From the NCBI RefSeq assembly GCF_000152845.1, contig NZ_CH902584.1:2305620-2369619 (forward strand): a stretch of 64,000 nt of DNA. The letters run 5' to 3'. Positions within the stretch are counted from its first letter, which is position 1. Every line of letters starts with the position of its first letter. Below are positions 28,451-37,201 of this stretch, one piece after another. Below the pieces are notes generated by a model, which was given only the letters and a program-made list of their open reading frames with translations, made no database searches and was not told the origin of the DNA. A program made the position numbers and the translations under genes. The DNA comes from Roseovarius sp. 217 (GTDB lineage Bacteria > Pseudomonadota > Alphaproteobacteria > Rhodobacterales > Rhodobacteraceae).

Positions 28451-29696
28451 ATGCAGGACGAACCCCTTTTTGCGCTGAATTCCTATCACATCGCGCTGGC
28501 TGTGATCGGCCTGACCGTGATCGCCGCGCGGTGGCTGCCGCGGCTGGTCTCGAACCGCGAACCGGCGTCCGCGCCGCTGATGATCCTGTTCGGCGCGGCG
28601 GCGACGCTCGTGATCCCCGGGCTGCCGACAGTGCCGGACCCGCGTCAGGCGCCGCTGCCGTGGGAGTTGGTGAGTGAACTGACCGTAATCGTGGCCTTGT
28701 TCGGCACCGGCATGCGCATCGACGGCTTGCGTCCTTGGAGGCGCTGGATGCCGACGGTGCGCATGCTTGCCATCGCAATGCCGCTGACCATACTGGCCAT
28801 CGCTCTCCTCGGGGTTGGTTTGGCCGGGCTTACGCTCGCCGGGGCGATCCTGCTGGGGGCGGTGCTGGCACCGACCGATCCGGTGCTTGCCGCCGATGTG
28901 CAGGTGGGACCGCCGCAAGAGGGTGGCGAGCATCCGGTGCGCTTTACTCTGACCACGGAGGCCGGTCTCAATGACGGTCTGGCGTTTCCGTTTGTCTATC
29001 TCGGTTTGATCGTGGCGGTCGAAGGGGCGAACCCGGGAGCCTGGGCTGTGGAGTGGCTGCTGCGCGATGTCGTCTATCGGATCGTTCTGGGGGTTGCGAT
29101 GGGTTGGCTCGGGGGGCGGGCCTTGGGCTATATCCTGTTCTCGGTGCCCAAGGATGCCGCGCTTGCGGAAACCAGCTCGGGGATCATTGCGCTGGCGGGG
29201 GTTCTGCTCTGTTACGGGTCGACCGAATTGATCGAGGGGTATGGTTTCATTGCCGTTGCGGTCATGGGGCTGACCCTGCGGCGCATCGAGACGGAGCACC
29301 ATTTCCATCGGCGGCTGCACGATTTCTCGGACTCCATCGAGCATGCGCTGACCGCCGTGCTGCTTCATTGCGCTGGGCAGCGTGATGCCGCTGCTGTTCG
29401 TGGACCTGAGGTGGGTTGATGTGGGCATGGCGGCGCTGCTCATTCTGGTGATCCGCCCGCTGGCGGGCTGGGTGGCGCTCTGGGGATCGGATCTCGACCG
29501 TCGGAGCCGGGCGGTGGTGTCGGTCTACGGGGTGCGTGGCATCGGCTCGATCTACTATCTCTGCTACGCGGCGGGTCATGTGGATTTCGCCAATGAGGCG
29601 CAATTGTGGTCCCTTATCGCTCTGGTCATCCTGATTTCCACCATCCTGCACGGGTTCAGTGTTGGACGGGCGATGGACGGTCTCGAGGACGCGTGA
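28451..29696 (+). pseudogene. Cation/proton antiporter (NhaP/CPA1 type) split by a frameshift
   Basis: The first frame (28451 to about 29365) encodes an N-terminal antiporter with many hydrophobic segments, including the family motif GAVLAPTDPVLAADVQVG and TTEAGLNDGLAFPFVYLG. At about 29363-29367 the natural continuation changes frame: after EHALTAVLL one extra base leads into junk, while the adjacent frame continues IALGSVMPLLFVDLRWVDVGMAALLILVIRPLAGW, then RAVVSVYGVRGIGSIYYL, to a stop at 29696. Together they make a normal-length antiporter. No slippery homopolymer is present, so this is a true mutation or a sequencing error. The encoded function would be Na+ or K+ for H+ exchange. Confidence 0.8.
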
Positions 29697-29775
29697 GGGT
29701 GTCGGATGGGCGGGCGTTGTGCCGTGACACATCTGCCCCTCTTCCCCAACCCCGCCGCACCTGCTACCAGCCCGC

Positions 29776-30555
29776 ATGCTCAGTTATCAGCACCATTATC
29801 ACGCGGGCAATCCGGCGGATGTTCACAAGCACGCAGGCTTGGCGTGGGTGCTTGACTATCTCACGCAGAAGGACAAGCCGCTCAGCTATATCGAGACCCA
29901 TGCCGGGCGGGGGCTCTATGATCTGGGCGATGCGGCGGCGCTGAAAACCGGCGAGGCGGCGCAGGGCATCGGGCGGCTGGAGGCGGGATTTGCTGTGGCG
30001 CATCCTTACCTCCTGCGTTTGAAGGAGACCCGATTGGCGCTGGGCGCGCAGGCCTATCCCGGCTCGCCCCTGATTGCGGCACAGAGCCTGCGGGCGATGG
30101 ACAGCCTGCATCTGGCGGAGTTGCATCCCGGCGAGAATGCCCATCTGCGCCGCAATCTGGCGGGCTATGACGTGAAGATCCGCCAGCAGGACGGGTTCGA
30201 GATGGCGCAGGAGATCTGCCCGCCGACGCCCCGGCGCGGCCTCTTGCTGGTTGATCCGAGCTATGAGGTGAAGACCGAATACGAGAGCATTCCCCGGCAC
30301 CTGACCCAGATCGCCCGCAAATGGAATGTGGGTATTCTGATGCTTTGGTATCCGATCCTGACCAGCGGGGCGCATGAGGGGATGCTCACCCACCTCGGCG
30401 CGGCCTTTCCGGAGGCGCTGCGCCACGAGGTCCGATTTGCGCCGGTGCGGGCAGGGCACCGGATGGTGGGCTCGGGGCTCTTCGTGGTCAATGCGCCCTA
30501 TGGGTTGGAGGCGGAGTTGGCGCGGGTGACGGAGGTCTTCGCGGCGCGGGGGTGA
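29776..30555 (+). CDS. rlmJ: 23S rRNA (adenine(2030)-N6)-methyltransferase RlmJ
   Basis: A 259-residue S-adenosylmethionine-dependent methyltransferase acting on 23S rRNA. It begins MLSYQHHYHAGNPADVHKHAGLA, the hallmark N-terminus, then YIETHAGRGLYDL for cofactor binding and the catalytic LLVDPSYEVKTEY (DPxY-type motif). The C-terminus has HRMVGSGLFVVNAPYGLE. Length agrees with the family. Palindromic repeats follow directly downstream. Confidence 0.94.
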   Translation: MLSYQHHYHAGNPADVHKHAGLAWVLDYLTQKDKPLSYIETHAGRGLYDLGDAAALKTGEAAQGIGRLEAGFAVAHPYLLRLKETRLALGAQAYPGSPLIAAQSLRAMDSLHLAELHPGENAHLRRNLAGYDVKIRQQDGFEMAQEICPPTPRRGLLLVDPSYEVKTEYESIPRHLTQIARKWNVGILMLWYPILTSGAHEGMLTHLGAAFPEALRHEVRFAPVRAGHRMVGSGLFVVNAPYGLEAELARVTEVFAARG

Positions 30556-30572
30556 GGGAGATTTGTGGTGTT

Positions 30573-30686
30573 GTCATCCTCGGGCTTGACCCGAGGATCT
30601 CTGGAGGCGGGAGGTCCTCGGGTCGAGCCCGAGGATGACGGGGGTGTTTGCGGTGGGAGGTCCTCGGGTCGGGCCCGAGGATGACG
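30573..30686. repeat. Three REP-like palindromes (CCTCGGG-CCCGAGG) downstream of rlmJ
   Basis: Copy A at 30573-30600 (GTCATCCTCGGGCTTGACCC and GAGGATCT), copy B at 30612-30640 and copy C at 30658-30686. B and C are the reverse complement of A with one or two changes. Each can form a CCTCGGG/CCCGAGG hairpin, so A and B make an inverted pair like a bacterial interspersed mosaic element. Similar palindromes are widespread in alphaproteobacterial intergenic regions. Confidence 0.85.
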
Positions 30687-30747
30687 GACATCCTGAAATT
30701 CCCCCGTCATCCCGCGCCCCAAGCGCAAGGGGGTGCGACAAAATTCT

Positions 30748-30761
30748 TTGATCTGCATCAA
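30748..30761. promoter_or_regulatory. FNR-type box upstream of ctaD
   Basis: TTGAT-CTGC-ATCAA is a perfect match to the FNR/FnrL consensus. It is centred 118 bp before the ctaD start, in the 317-bp gap after rlmJ that also holds the palindromic repeats; nothing else recognisable is in that gap. Whether the oxygen sensor activates or represses this oxidase cannot be told from position. Confidence 0.7.
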
Positions 30762-30872
30762 TTTCGCGCATTGCCGCGCCCCACCGGACATTCTAAAACC
30801 CAAATAGATCACGGGCAGGTGGGACTCAATCGTTCTGCATGCTGCGGCACTAACACCAGCAGGAGGCAAACA

Positions 30873-32546
30873 ATGGCAGATGCAGCCATTCACGGCCACG
30901 AACACGAAGATCAGCGCGGGTTTTTCACCCGGTGGTTCATGTCCACGAACCACAAGGATATCGGTATCCTCTATCTGATCGTCTCGGCTTTCGTCGGCCT
31001 GATCTCGGTCATGTTCACCGTTTACATGCGGATGGAACTGATGGAACCGGGCGTTCAGTATATGTGCATGGAAGGCGCGCGGTTCATCGCCTCTGATGTC
31101 GCGGACTGTACGCCCAACGGCCACCTCTGGAACGTGATGATCACCTATCACGGCGTTTTGATGATGTTCTTTGTCGTCATCCCGGCGCTCTTTGGAGGGT
31201 TTGGCAACTATTTCATGCCGTTGCAGATCGGCGCGCCGGATATGGCGTTTCCGCGCATGAACAACCTGTCGTTCTGGCTCTATGTCGCGGGCACCTCGCT
31301 GGGTGTGGCGTCGCTCTTGGCACCGGGTGGCAATGGTCAGTTGGGCTCGGGTGTGGGCTGGGTGCTCTATCCGCCGCTCTCGACCAATGAGGCCGGCATG
31401 TCGATGGATCTGGCGATTTTCGCGGTCCACGTGTCGGGTGCAAGCTCGATTCTGGGTGCGATCAACATGATCACCACCTTCCTCAACATGCGTGCGCCGG
31501 GCATGACGCTCTTTAAGGTGCCGCTCTTCTCGTGGTCGATCTTTGTCACAGCCTGGCTGATCCTGCTCAGCCTGCCGGTTCTGGCGGGGGCGATCACCAT
31601 GCTTCTGACCGACCGCAATTTTGGGACCACCTTCTTTGATCCCTCGGGCGGCGGCGATCCGATCCTCTATCAGCACATCCTGTGGTTCTTTGGCCACCCG
31701 GAAGTGTATATCATCATCCTGCCCGGTTTCGGCATCATCAGCCATGTGATCGCCACCTTCTCGCGCAAGCCGATCTTTGGCTATCTGCCGATGGTCTGGG
31801 CGTTGATCGCGATTGGGGTTCTGGGCTTTGTCGTCTGGGCGCACCATATGTACACGGTGGGCATGTCGCTGACCCAGCAGAGCTATTTCATGCTGGCCAC
31901 GATGGTCATCGCGGTGCCGACAGGCGTCAAGGTGTTCTCGTGGATCGCCACCATGTGGGGCGGCTCGATCGAGTTCAAGACGCCGATGCTCTGGGCGTTC
32001 GGCTTCCTCTTTCTGTTCACCGTCGGCGGCGTCACCGGCATCGTGCTCAGCCAGGCCGCGATCGACCGCGCCTATCACGACACCTATTATGTCGTGGCGC
32101 ATTTCCACTATGTGATGAGCCTTGGCGCGGTGTTTGCCATCTTTGCGGGGATATACTTTTACTTCCCCAAGATGACCGGACGCATGTTGCCGGAGTGGGC
32201 CGGAAAGCTGCACTTTTGGGCGATGTTCATCGGTGCGAACCTGACATTCTTCCCGCAGCACTTCTTGGGTCGTCAGGGCATGCCGCGTCGCTATATCGAC
32301 TATCCGGAGGCCTTTGCGGTCTGGAACTGGTGGTCGTCGATTGGAGCATTCCTGTCCTTTGCCTCCTTCGTGTTCTTCATAGGTCTGGTGGTCTACACGC
32401 TGCTGCGCGGTGCCCGTGAGACGCGGCCGAATCCGTGGAACGAATATGCGGACACGCTGGAATGGACCCTGCCATCGCCGCCGCCGGAGCATACGTTTGA
32501 GACGCTCCCCAAGCGTGAAGACTGGGACAAGCAGCCCGCGCACTGA
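30873..32546 (+). CDS. ctaD: Cytochrome c oxidase subunit I (aa3 type)
   Basis: A 557-residue heme-copper oxidase subunit with twelve membrane helices, the proton-pumping core that reduces oxygen. It starts with a short cytoplasmic tail and [16 protein letters not shown]. Heme a ligand His is in [13 protein letters not shown]; the Cu-B/Tyr site is [21 protein letters not shown], then [10 protein letters not shown] and the C-terminal [20 protein letters not shown] with the heme a and a3 ligands. AGGAGG at 30861-30866 fixes the start, although the frame is open further upstream. A hairpin terminator follows. Subunit II is not adjacent, as is often seen in Rhodobacteraceae. Confidence 0.97.
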   Translation: MADAAIHGHEHEDQRGFFTRWFMSTNHKDIGILYLIVSAFVGLISVMFTVYMRMELMEPGVQYMCMEGARFIASDVADCTPNGHLWNVMITYHGVLMMFFVVIPALFGGFGNYFMPLQIGAPDMAFPRMNNLSFWLYVAGTSLGVASLLAPGGNGQLGSGVGWVLYPPLSTNEAGMSMDLAIFAVHVSGASSILGAINMITTFLNMRAPGMTLFKVPLFSWSIFVTAWLILLSLPVLAGAITMLLTDRNFGTTFFDPSGGGDPILYQHILWFFGHPEVYIIILPGFGIISHVIATFSRKPIFGYLPMVWALIAIGVLGFVVWAHHMYTVGMSLTQQSYFMLATMVIAVPTGVKVFSWIATMWGGSIEFKTPMLWAFGFLFLFTVGGVTGIVLSQAAIDRAYHDTYYVVAHFHYVMSLGAVFAIFAGIYFYFPKMTGRMLPEWAGKLHFWAMFIGANLTFFPQHFLGRQGMPRRYIDYPEAFAVWNWWSSIGAFLSFASFVFFIGLVVYTLLRGARETRPNPWNEYADTLEWTLPSPPPEHTFETLPKREDWDKQPAH

Positions 32547-32566
32547 ACGGGACGACATGATACGGC

Positions 32567-32595
32567 AAAGGCCCCGGACATATCCGGGGCCTTTT
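32567..32595 (+). terminator. Rho-independent terminator of ctaD
   Basis: AAAGGCCCCGGA and TCCGGGGCCTTTT form a perfect 12-bp stem around a CATA loop, ending in four T residues, 20 bp after the ctaD stop. Confidence 0.9.
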
Positions 32596-32698
32596 GCGTT
32601 GCGGCTGCCGCGCGGCGTTCCCCGACTGTCGCATTCGCCCTTTCAAGGGCTTTGGTCCGCATGCTATCCCCTTGCCCAAGTTACGCAGGAACCATGCC

Positions 32699-33628
32699 AT
32701 GACCCAAGAAATCCGCCTCGCTTTTGAGCATCCGTCGGCCCGCGCGCGCGCCACCTCGCCCGATGGGCCACTGGATCGCATTTCGGTGCGCGACCATGTG
32801 GTCGCGGTCGAGATCGGTGCCTTTCAGGCCGAGCGTGGCACGACGCAGCGTCTTTGCTTTAATGTCGTGGTCGAGGTGCGCCCGCTGACCGATGCCATCG
32901 AGGATGATGTGGACCGCATCCTGAGCTATGACAAGGTAACAGAGGCGATTGCCGCCGAACTGGCGGAGGAGCGGCTGAACCTGCTGGAAACCCTCGCCGA
33001 ACGTATCGCAGAGCGCATCCTGTGGGAACCACAGGCGGTGCGCACCTTTGTGCGGATCGAGAAACTGGACCGGGGACCGGGGGCGTTGGGTGTCGAGATC
33101 GTGCGCTCGGTCAATGATCTCAAGACCAAGCCGATCACGCCGCATGCCGCCACCACGCCGCATCCGCATGTGGTGTTCCTGACCAATACCGCGATCGGCT
33201 CGCCCAATCTTGGCCGCTGGCTTGACCAGCTTGAGGCGCGGGCAGAGCCGGTGATCCTCTGCGTCGGACGCGCCGATCAACCCGCGCCACAGACCGGGCA
33301 CCGGATGACGCAACGTCGCGTGGATCTCTTGGCGATGGAGCAGAATGCCTGGGTGCTGGCGGGGCGCGATGAGCGCTGCGTCGTGGTGGCGACCCGCACC
33401 GAGCTGGATTGGTCGATGAAACACGGGCAGATCAGCGTTTGGGCCCCCTCAAAGATCGTGCTTGACGCCGTGGATGGGCCGGGGGTGGCGACGGATGATC
33501 CGGTGGCGCTTGCGGCATGGTTTGCGGGGTATATCGAGGCGTCGGATCTGCTGATGATCGGAGAGGCTCCGCCGAAGTCCTGTCGTGTGCCGGTGCTGTT
33601 TCAGGACGTGGCGCAATCGGGTCTGTGA
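32699..33628 (+). CDS. folB: Dihydroneopterin aldolase with long C-terminal extension
   Basis: A 309-residue protein. Residues about 25-145 are a FolB domain: DRISVRDHVVAVEIGAFQAERGTTQRLCFNVVVEV, then RILSYDKVTEAIAAELAEERLNLLETLAERIAERIL and VRIEKLDRGPGALGVEIVR, covering the usual active-site Glu and Lys. The normal enzyme is near 120 residues. The C-terminal 160 residues (from HPHVVFLTNTAIGSPNLGRW) are a distinct domain I do not recognise; it has a Rossmann-like pattern of short strands. ATG at 32699 is favoured over the upstream extension. The FolB half makes hydroxymethyl-dihydropterin, the substrate chain of FolP. Confidence 0.85.
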   Translation: MTQEIRLAFEHPSARARATSPDGPLDRISVRDHVVAVEIGAFQAERGTTQRLCFNVVVEVRPLTDAIEDDVDRILSYDKVTEAIAAELAEERLNLLETLAERIAERILWEPQAVRTFVRIEKLDRGPGALGVEIVRSVNDLKTKPITPHAATTPHPHVVFLTNTAIGSPNLGRWLDQLEARAEPVILCVGRADQPAPQTGHRMTQRRVDLLAMEQNAWVLAGRDERCVVVATRTELDWSMKHGQISVWAPSKIVLDAVDGPGVATDDPVALAAWFAGYIEASDLLMIGEAPPKSCRVPVLFQDVAQSGL

Positions 33629-33744
33629 CAGAGGTCATTGGCACCGCTCTGCGCGAAGACTTGGCCGCTGCTGACCATCACATCCAAGTCACCGCAGCCT
33701 GTTTTGCCCCCTTGACCGGCAAGGCCATGCGCGTGACGGTGTGA

Positions 33745-33781
33745 TGCTCTTGCTCCTTGGGGTAAAGCCGGGGTAAGAGCA
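33745..33781. other. Inverted repeat upstream of fabF
   Basis: TGCTCTT and AAGAGCA are separated by 23 bases, ending 31 bp before the fabF start. It may be a weak terminator for folB or a regulatory palindrome. No acpP gene precedes fabF here, unlike the common fabG-acpP-fabF order. Confidence 0.35.
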
Positions 33782-33812
33782 GCAAAAGCACAACCAAGGG
33801 AGAGGCAGCATC

Positions 33813-35072
33813 ATGCGGCGTGTCGTTGTCACAGGTATGGGTCTGGTGACCCCGCTGGCCGATGGGGTCGAACTGACTTGGAGTCGTCTTTTGGCGGGTC
33901 AATCCGGGGCGGGGACGATCATCCGATTTGACCCGGTCAATGTGGTGACGAAATACGCCTGCCAGATTCCCTTGGGTGATGGCACCGATGGCACCTTTCA
34001 TTCCGACAAATACATGGAGCCGAAAGAGCGCCGCAAGGTCGATGATTTCATCCTCTATGGCATTGCCGCAGCACAGCAGGCGGTCGAGGATTCGGGCTGG
34101 ATGCCCGAGGATGAGGCCGCGCGCGAGCGCACCGGCGTCATGCTGGGATCGGGCATCGGCGGGCTCCGCTCGATCGAGGAAACGGCGGGCATCATCCGCG
34201 AAAAAGGTGTGCGGCGGGTGTCGCCGTTCTTTATTCCCGGCGCGCTGATCAACCTGATCTCGGGGCAGGTGAGCATTCGCTATGGCTTCAAAGGCCCGAA
34301 CCATTCGGTCGTGACTGCCTGCGCCACGGGCGCGCATGCGATTGGCGATGCTGCGCGGCTCATTCAATGGGGCGACGCCGATGTGATGGTGGCGGGGGGG
34401 GCCGAGGCCTCGATCTGCGAGATCGGGATTGCCGGATTCAACGCCTGCAAGGCGCTGTCGACCAAGCGCGCGGATGATCCAAAGGGCGCAAGCCGCCCCT
34501 ATGACATAGACCGCGACGGGTTTGTCATGGGCGAGGGCGCGGGCGTGGTGGTGCTTGAGGAATACGAGCATGCCAAGGCGCGGGGCGCGAAAATCTATGC
34601 CGAAATTCTGGGCTATGGTCTCTCGGGGGATGCCTATCACATCACCGCCCCGTCCGAGACGGGCGATGGCGGGTTCCGGGCGATGCAGGCGGCGCTGAAC
34701 CGGGCCGGGCTGACCGCGTCGGATATTGATTATGTCAACGCGCATGGCACCTCGACCATGGCCGATACCATCGAGTTGAAGGCGGTTGAGCGGCTCTTGG
34801 GCAGTGCGGCGGCCAATGTGACGATGAGCTCGACGAAATCCTCGGTCGGGCATCTTCTTGGGGCGGCAGGTGCTGTCGAGGCGATTTTCTGCATTCTGGC
34901 GATCCGCGATCAGGTGGCCCCGCCGACGATCAATCTGGACAATCCGGCGGTGGAGACCCCGCTTGATCTGGCCCCCAATGCCAAGCGTGAGCGCAAGATT
35001 GACGTGGCGCTCTCCAACAGCTTTGGCTTTGGCGGCACCAATGCGGCGCTGATTGTCGGGAAACCGCGCTGA
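33813..35072 (+). CDS. fabF: 3-oxoacyl-[acyl-carrier-protein] synthase II
   Basis: A 419-residue condensing enzyme that elongates acyl-ACP with malonyl-ACP. Active residues are Cys170 in VVTACATGAHAIG, His311 in YVNAHGTSTMAD, Lys342 and His347 in SSTKSSVGHLLGAAG. It starts RRVVVTGMGLVTPLADGV. GGGAGAGG lies nine bases before the start. The stop overlaps the mltG start by one base, a typical fabF-mltG coupling. Confidence 0.97.
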   Translation: MRRVVVTGMGLVTPLADGVELTWSRLLAGQSGAGTIIRFDPVNVVTKYACQIPLGDGTDGTFHSDKYMEPKERRKVDDFILYGIAAAQQAVEDSGWMPEDEAARERTGVMLGSGIGGLRSIEETAGIIREKGVRRVSPFFIPGALINLISGQVSIRYGFKGPNHSVVTACATGAHAIGDAARLIQWGDADVMVAGGAEASICEIGIAGFNACKALSTKRADDPKGASRPYDIDRDGFVMGEGAGVVVLEEYEHAKARGAKIYAEILGYGLSGDAYHITAPSETGDGGFRAMQAALNRAGLTASDIDYVNAHGTSTMADTIELKAVERLLGSAAANVTMSSTKSSVGHLLGAAGAVEAIFCILAIRDQVAPPTINLDNPAVETPLDLAPNAKRERKIDVALSNSFGFGGTNAALIVGKPR

Positions 35073-36229
35073 TGTGGCGACACATCGTTTCAAACTTTCT
35101 GACGCTACTGGTGGTGGCGGTGTTTCTGCTTGGGGGCGTGATCCTCTGGGGGCAACAGCAATATTCGGCGCGCGGTCCCTTGTCAGATGCGATCTGTCTG
35201 CGGGTTGATCCCGGCAGCAACATGCGCCGGGTGTCGTCGAAGCTGGAAACCGAGGGCGCGGTCAGCAGCGGCGCGATTTTCCGCATCGGCGCGGAATATG
35301 GGGACAAGACCGGGCTGCTCAAGGCTGGAAGCTGGCTTATCCCTGAAGCGGCGAGCATGGCCGAGATCACGGATCTGATCACACGCGGCGGGGCCAGCAC
35401 CTGTGGCACCGAGGTGGTGTACCGCTTGGGCGTGACCAGTTCCGAGGTGGTGGTGCGCGAATTGGATGCGGCCACGGGCCGGTATGAGGAACGCGCCAAG
35501 TTCGATCCCGCCGCCGAGGGCGAAATCCCGGAGGACTTCACCCGCGTGCGCGAACAGGCCGATACGCGCTACCGTGTGGCCCTAGCCGAGGGGGTCACAA
35601 GCTGGCAGGTGGTCGAGGCGTTGAAGGCCGTTGATGTGCTGACCGGCGAGGTGGCCGAGGTGCCGCCCGAGGGCACGCTGGCCCCCGACAGCTATGAGGT
35701 GAGCGTGGATGACACGCGCGAGAGCGTTTTGGCGCGGATGAGCGAGGCGCAGGCGGTCATTCTGGCAGAGGCCTGGCAGGGGCGGGCCGAGGGGCTGCCG
35801 CTCGAGTCGGCGCAAGAGGCGCTGATTCTGGCCTCGATCATCGAGAAGGAAACCGGCGTGGCGGATGAGCGGCGGCAGGTGGCCAGCGTTTTTGTCAACC
35901 GGCTCAATCGGGGTATGCGGCTTCAGACCGATCCGACGGTGATCTATGGCGTGACCGAGGGCAAGGGCGTCTTGGGCCGGGGTTTGCGGCAGAGCGAATT
36001 GCGCGGCGCGACGCCTTGGAACACCTATGTGATCGAGGGGCTGCCGCCGACGCCCATCGCCAATCCGGGCCGCGCCAGCATCGAGGCGGCGGTAAACCCG
36101 GATAGCACGGACTACGTGTTCTTTGTGGCCGATGGCTCTGGTGGCCATGCCTTTGCCGAGACCTTGGATGAGCATAACCGCAACGTCGCCCGCTGGCGTG
36201 AGATCGAGGCGGAGCGCGGGAATAACTGA
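35072..36229 (+). CDS. mltG: Endolytic murein transglycosylase MltG
   Basis: A 385-residue membrane-anchored enzyme that cuts nascent glycan strands and ends their elongation. One N-terminal membrane segment lies at about residues 8-27, followed by a LysM-like domain and the YceG catalytic domain. Glu258 in LILASIIEKETG is the catalytic residue; later motifs are VFVNRLNRGMRLQTDPTVIYG, PWNTYVIEGLPPTPIANPGRASI and YVFFVADGSGGHAFAETLDEHN. Its start overlaps the fabF stop. Confidence 0.95.
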   Translation: MWRHIVSNFLTLLVVAVFLLGGVILWGQQQYSARGPLSDAICLRVDPGSNMRRVSSKLETEGAVSSGAIFRIGAEYGDKTGLLKAGSWLIPEAASMAEITDLITRGGASTCGTEVVYRLGVTSSEVVVRELDAATGRYEERAKFDPAAEGEIPEDFTRVREQADTRYRVALAEGVTSWQVVEALKAVDVLTGEVAEVPPEGTLAPDSYEVSVDDTRESVLARMSEAQAVILAEAWQGRAEGLPLESAQEALILASIIEKETGVADERRQVASVFVNRLNRGMRLQTDPTVIYGVTEGKGVLGRGLRQSELRGATPWNTYVIEGLPPTPIANPGRASIEAAVNPDSTDYVFFVADGSGGHAFAETLDEHNRNVARWREIEAERGNN

Positions 36230-36387
36230 GGGGGGCTGGGGCTTTGACGTCTTGTCCCACTCTGCCGACGCCATTTTGCACGCTACGGAAAATTTGCGCT
36301 GAGCCCCCTTGTATTCTTTTGAAATCAGCGGAATAGGCAGTTCAGCCTGTCGGAATTGGTAGGTATGTAGGTTGAAAGGTCTATCCC

Positions 36388-36957
36388 ATGATAAATCGTA
36401 GAGTGTTTCTGGGGGTCTCGTTTGCCGGTCTTGTGGCAGGCTGTCAGACAACCACGGGGGGCAGCGCCCCTTCGTCCAAGGCCCCTGCAACGGCCCCTGT
36501 CACTGATGGCACCGTTGCAATGGCCGATGTTCGGATCGTGGATGTCGATGTGAAATTCGTCGACCATATCACGCAATCAGGTCGGACCTTTGACCATCCC
36601 AACGACGCAATTCTGGCAGAGGTCAAGGCCGCGATGCTGCGGACGCTGCCGGCGGCCAATCCCGGCGGAACGGTGCCGGTGACGGCCGAAGTGACCGTGC
36701 TCAATGTCTTTATCACCAACGGGGCCGCCGCCATCCTGATGGGCAGCGGGGCCAGTTCCATCACCGCCAAGACGATTCTGCGGCGCACGGATACTGGCGC
36801 GCAGGTCGGGCGCGGCATGGATGTGACCGGAAGTTCGGGGGCGCGGCCCACCATCTTTGGCGCGGCGGCGATCAAGGCACCTGCGATGGAGGTGCAATTG
36901 GCTGCGGCGGATCTGGCTAAGAAAACCAAGGGGCGGATTTATGGCAAGTCCTCTTGA
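36388..36957 (+). CDS. Lipoprotein of unknown function
   Basis: A 189-residue protein with a lipoprotein signal ending in the lipobox LVAGC (Cys19), then a short Thr/Ala/Pro-rich linker. The body (VRIVDVDVKFVDHITQSGRTF to the end) has a beta-rich pattern with a glycine/alanine stretch NGAAAILMGSGASS and no motif I recognise. No strong ribosome site precedes the ATG. It is separated by 158 bp from mltG with no recognisable element, and followed by a dispersed repeat. Envelope localisation is inferred from the lipobox only. Confidence 0.7.
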   Translation: MINRRVFLGVSFAGLVAGCQTTTGGSAPSSKAPATAPVTDGTVAMADVRIVDVDVKFVDHITQSGRTFDHPNDAILAEVKAAMLRTLPAANPGGTVPVTAEVTVLNVFITNGAAAILMGSGASSITAKTILRRTDTGAQVGRGMDVTGSSGARPTIFGAAAIKAPAMEVQLAAADLAKKTKGRIYGKSS

Positions 36958-37002
36958 GGGAAGGCGCATGGGGATGGGGCCATTCGCGCGAATAGCACCG
37001 AA

Positions 37003-37140
37003 GGTGCCGCGCGATCGCCAGACCGCCCCCCGGTCTGGCGATTTTGCAGCGAAGCGCAGCGCTTCGAGGTTACACTGACTTGGCTGGCATAAAGTGGCAG
37101 TTGCCGCCGTTTCATCGCCAAACCGCGGTCTGGAGATCAC
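37003..37140. repeat. Dispersed two-hairpin repeat, copy 2 (inverted relative to copy 1)
   Basis: Reading the minus strand, a hairpin CCAGACCGCGGTTTGGCGA is followed by the core at 37101-37068 with ACTGCCACTTTATGCC, then the hairpin ATCGCCAGACCG/CGGTCTGGCGAT and CGCGCGGC. Compensating changes relative to copy 1 keep the stems paired although their sequence differs. A short extra palindrome GAAGCGC-AGCGCTTC at 37051-37065 lies between core and hairpin. Confidence 0.75.
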
Positions 37141-37201
37141 GCGGCACGGTGACCGTGCAACGAAATGTCCATGTCAGGCGAGCCCCAAGTCTGCTCCCCC
37201 G

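Noticed and set aside
26734..28677. 647-residue plus-strand frame across the repeat and proS
   Set aside because: Its body is antisense to proS; only the first part lies in the dispersed repeat. No ribosome site or conserved motif was seen.
29363..29367. Programmed ribosomal frameshift in the antiporter gene
   Set aside because: No slippery heptamer or following pseudoknot is apparent, and antiporters of this family are not known to be frameshifted.
30498..32558. 686-residue open frame on the minus strand opposite ctaD
   Set aside because: It is a shadow of the highly conserved ctaD gene; its translation is rich in His, Arg and Asp and has no recognisable domain, and GC-rich codon bias explains its length.
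33625..33744. Possible 39-residue GTG-start peptide after folB
   Set aside because: It overlaps the folB stop by four bases, but has no ribosome site, no domain and no support beyond being open.
36577..37140. Minus-strand frame across the second dispersed repeat
   Set aside because: Half is antisense to the lipoprotein gene and half is repeat DNA. Similarity to copy 1 is better explained by the shared DNA element.
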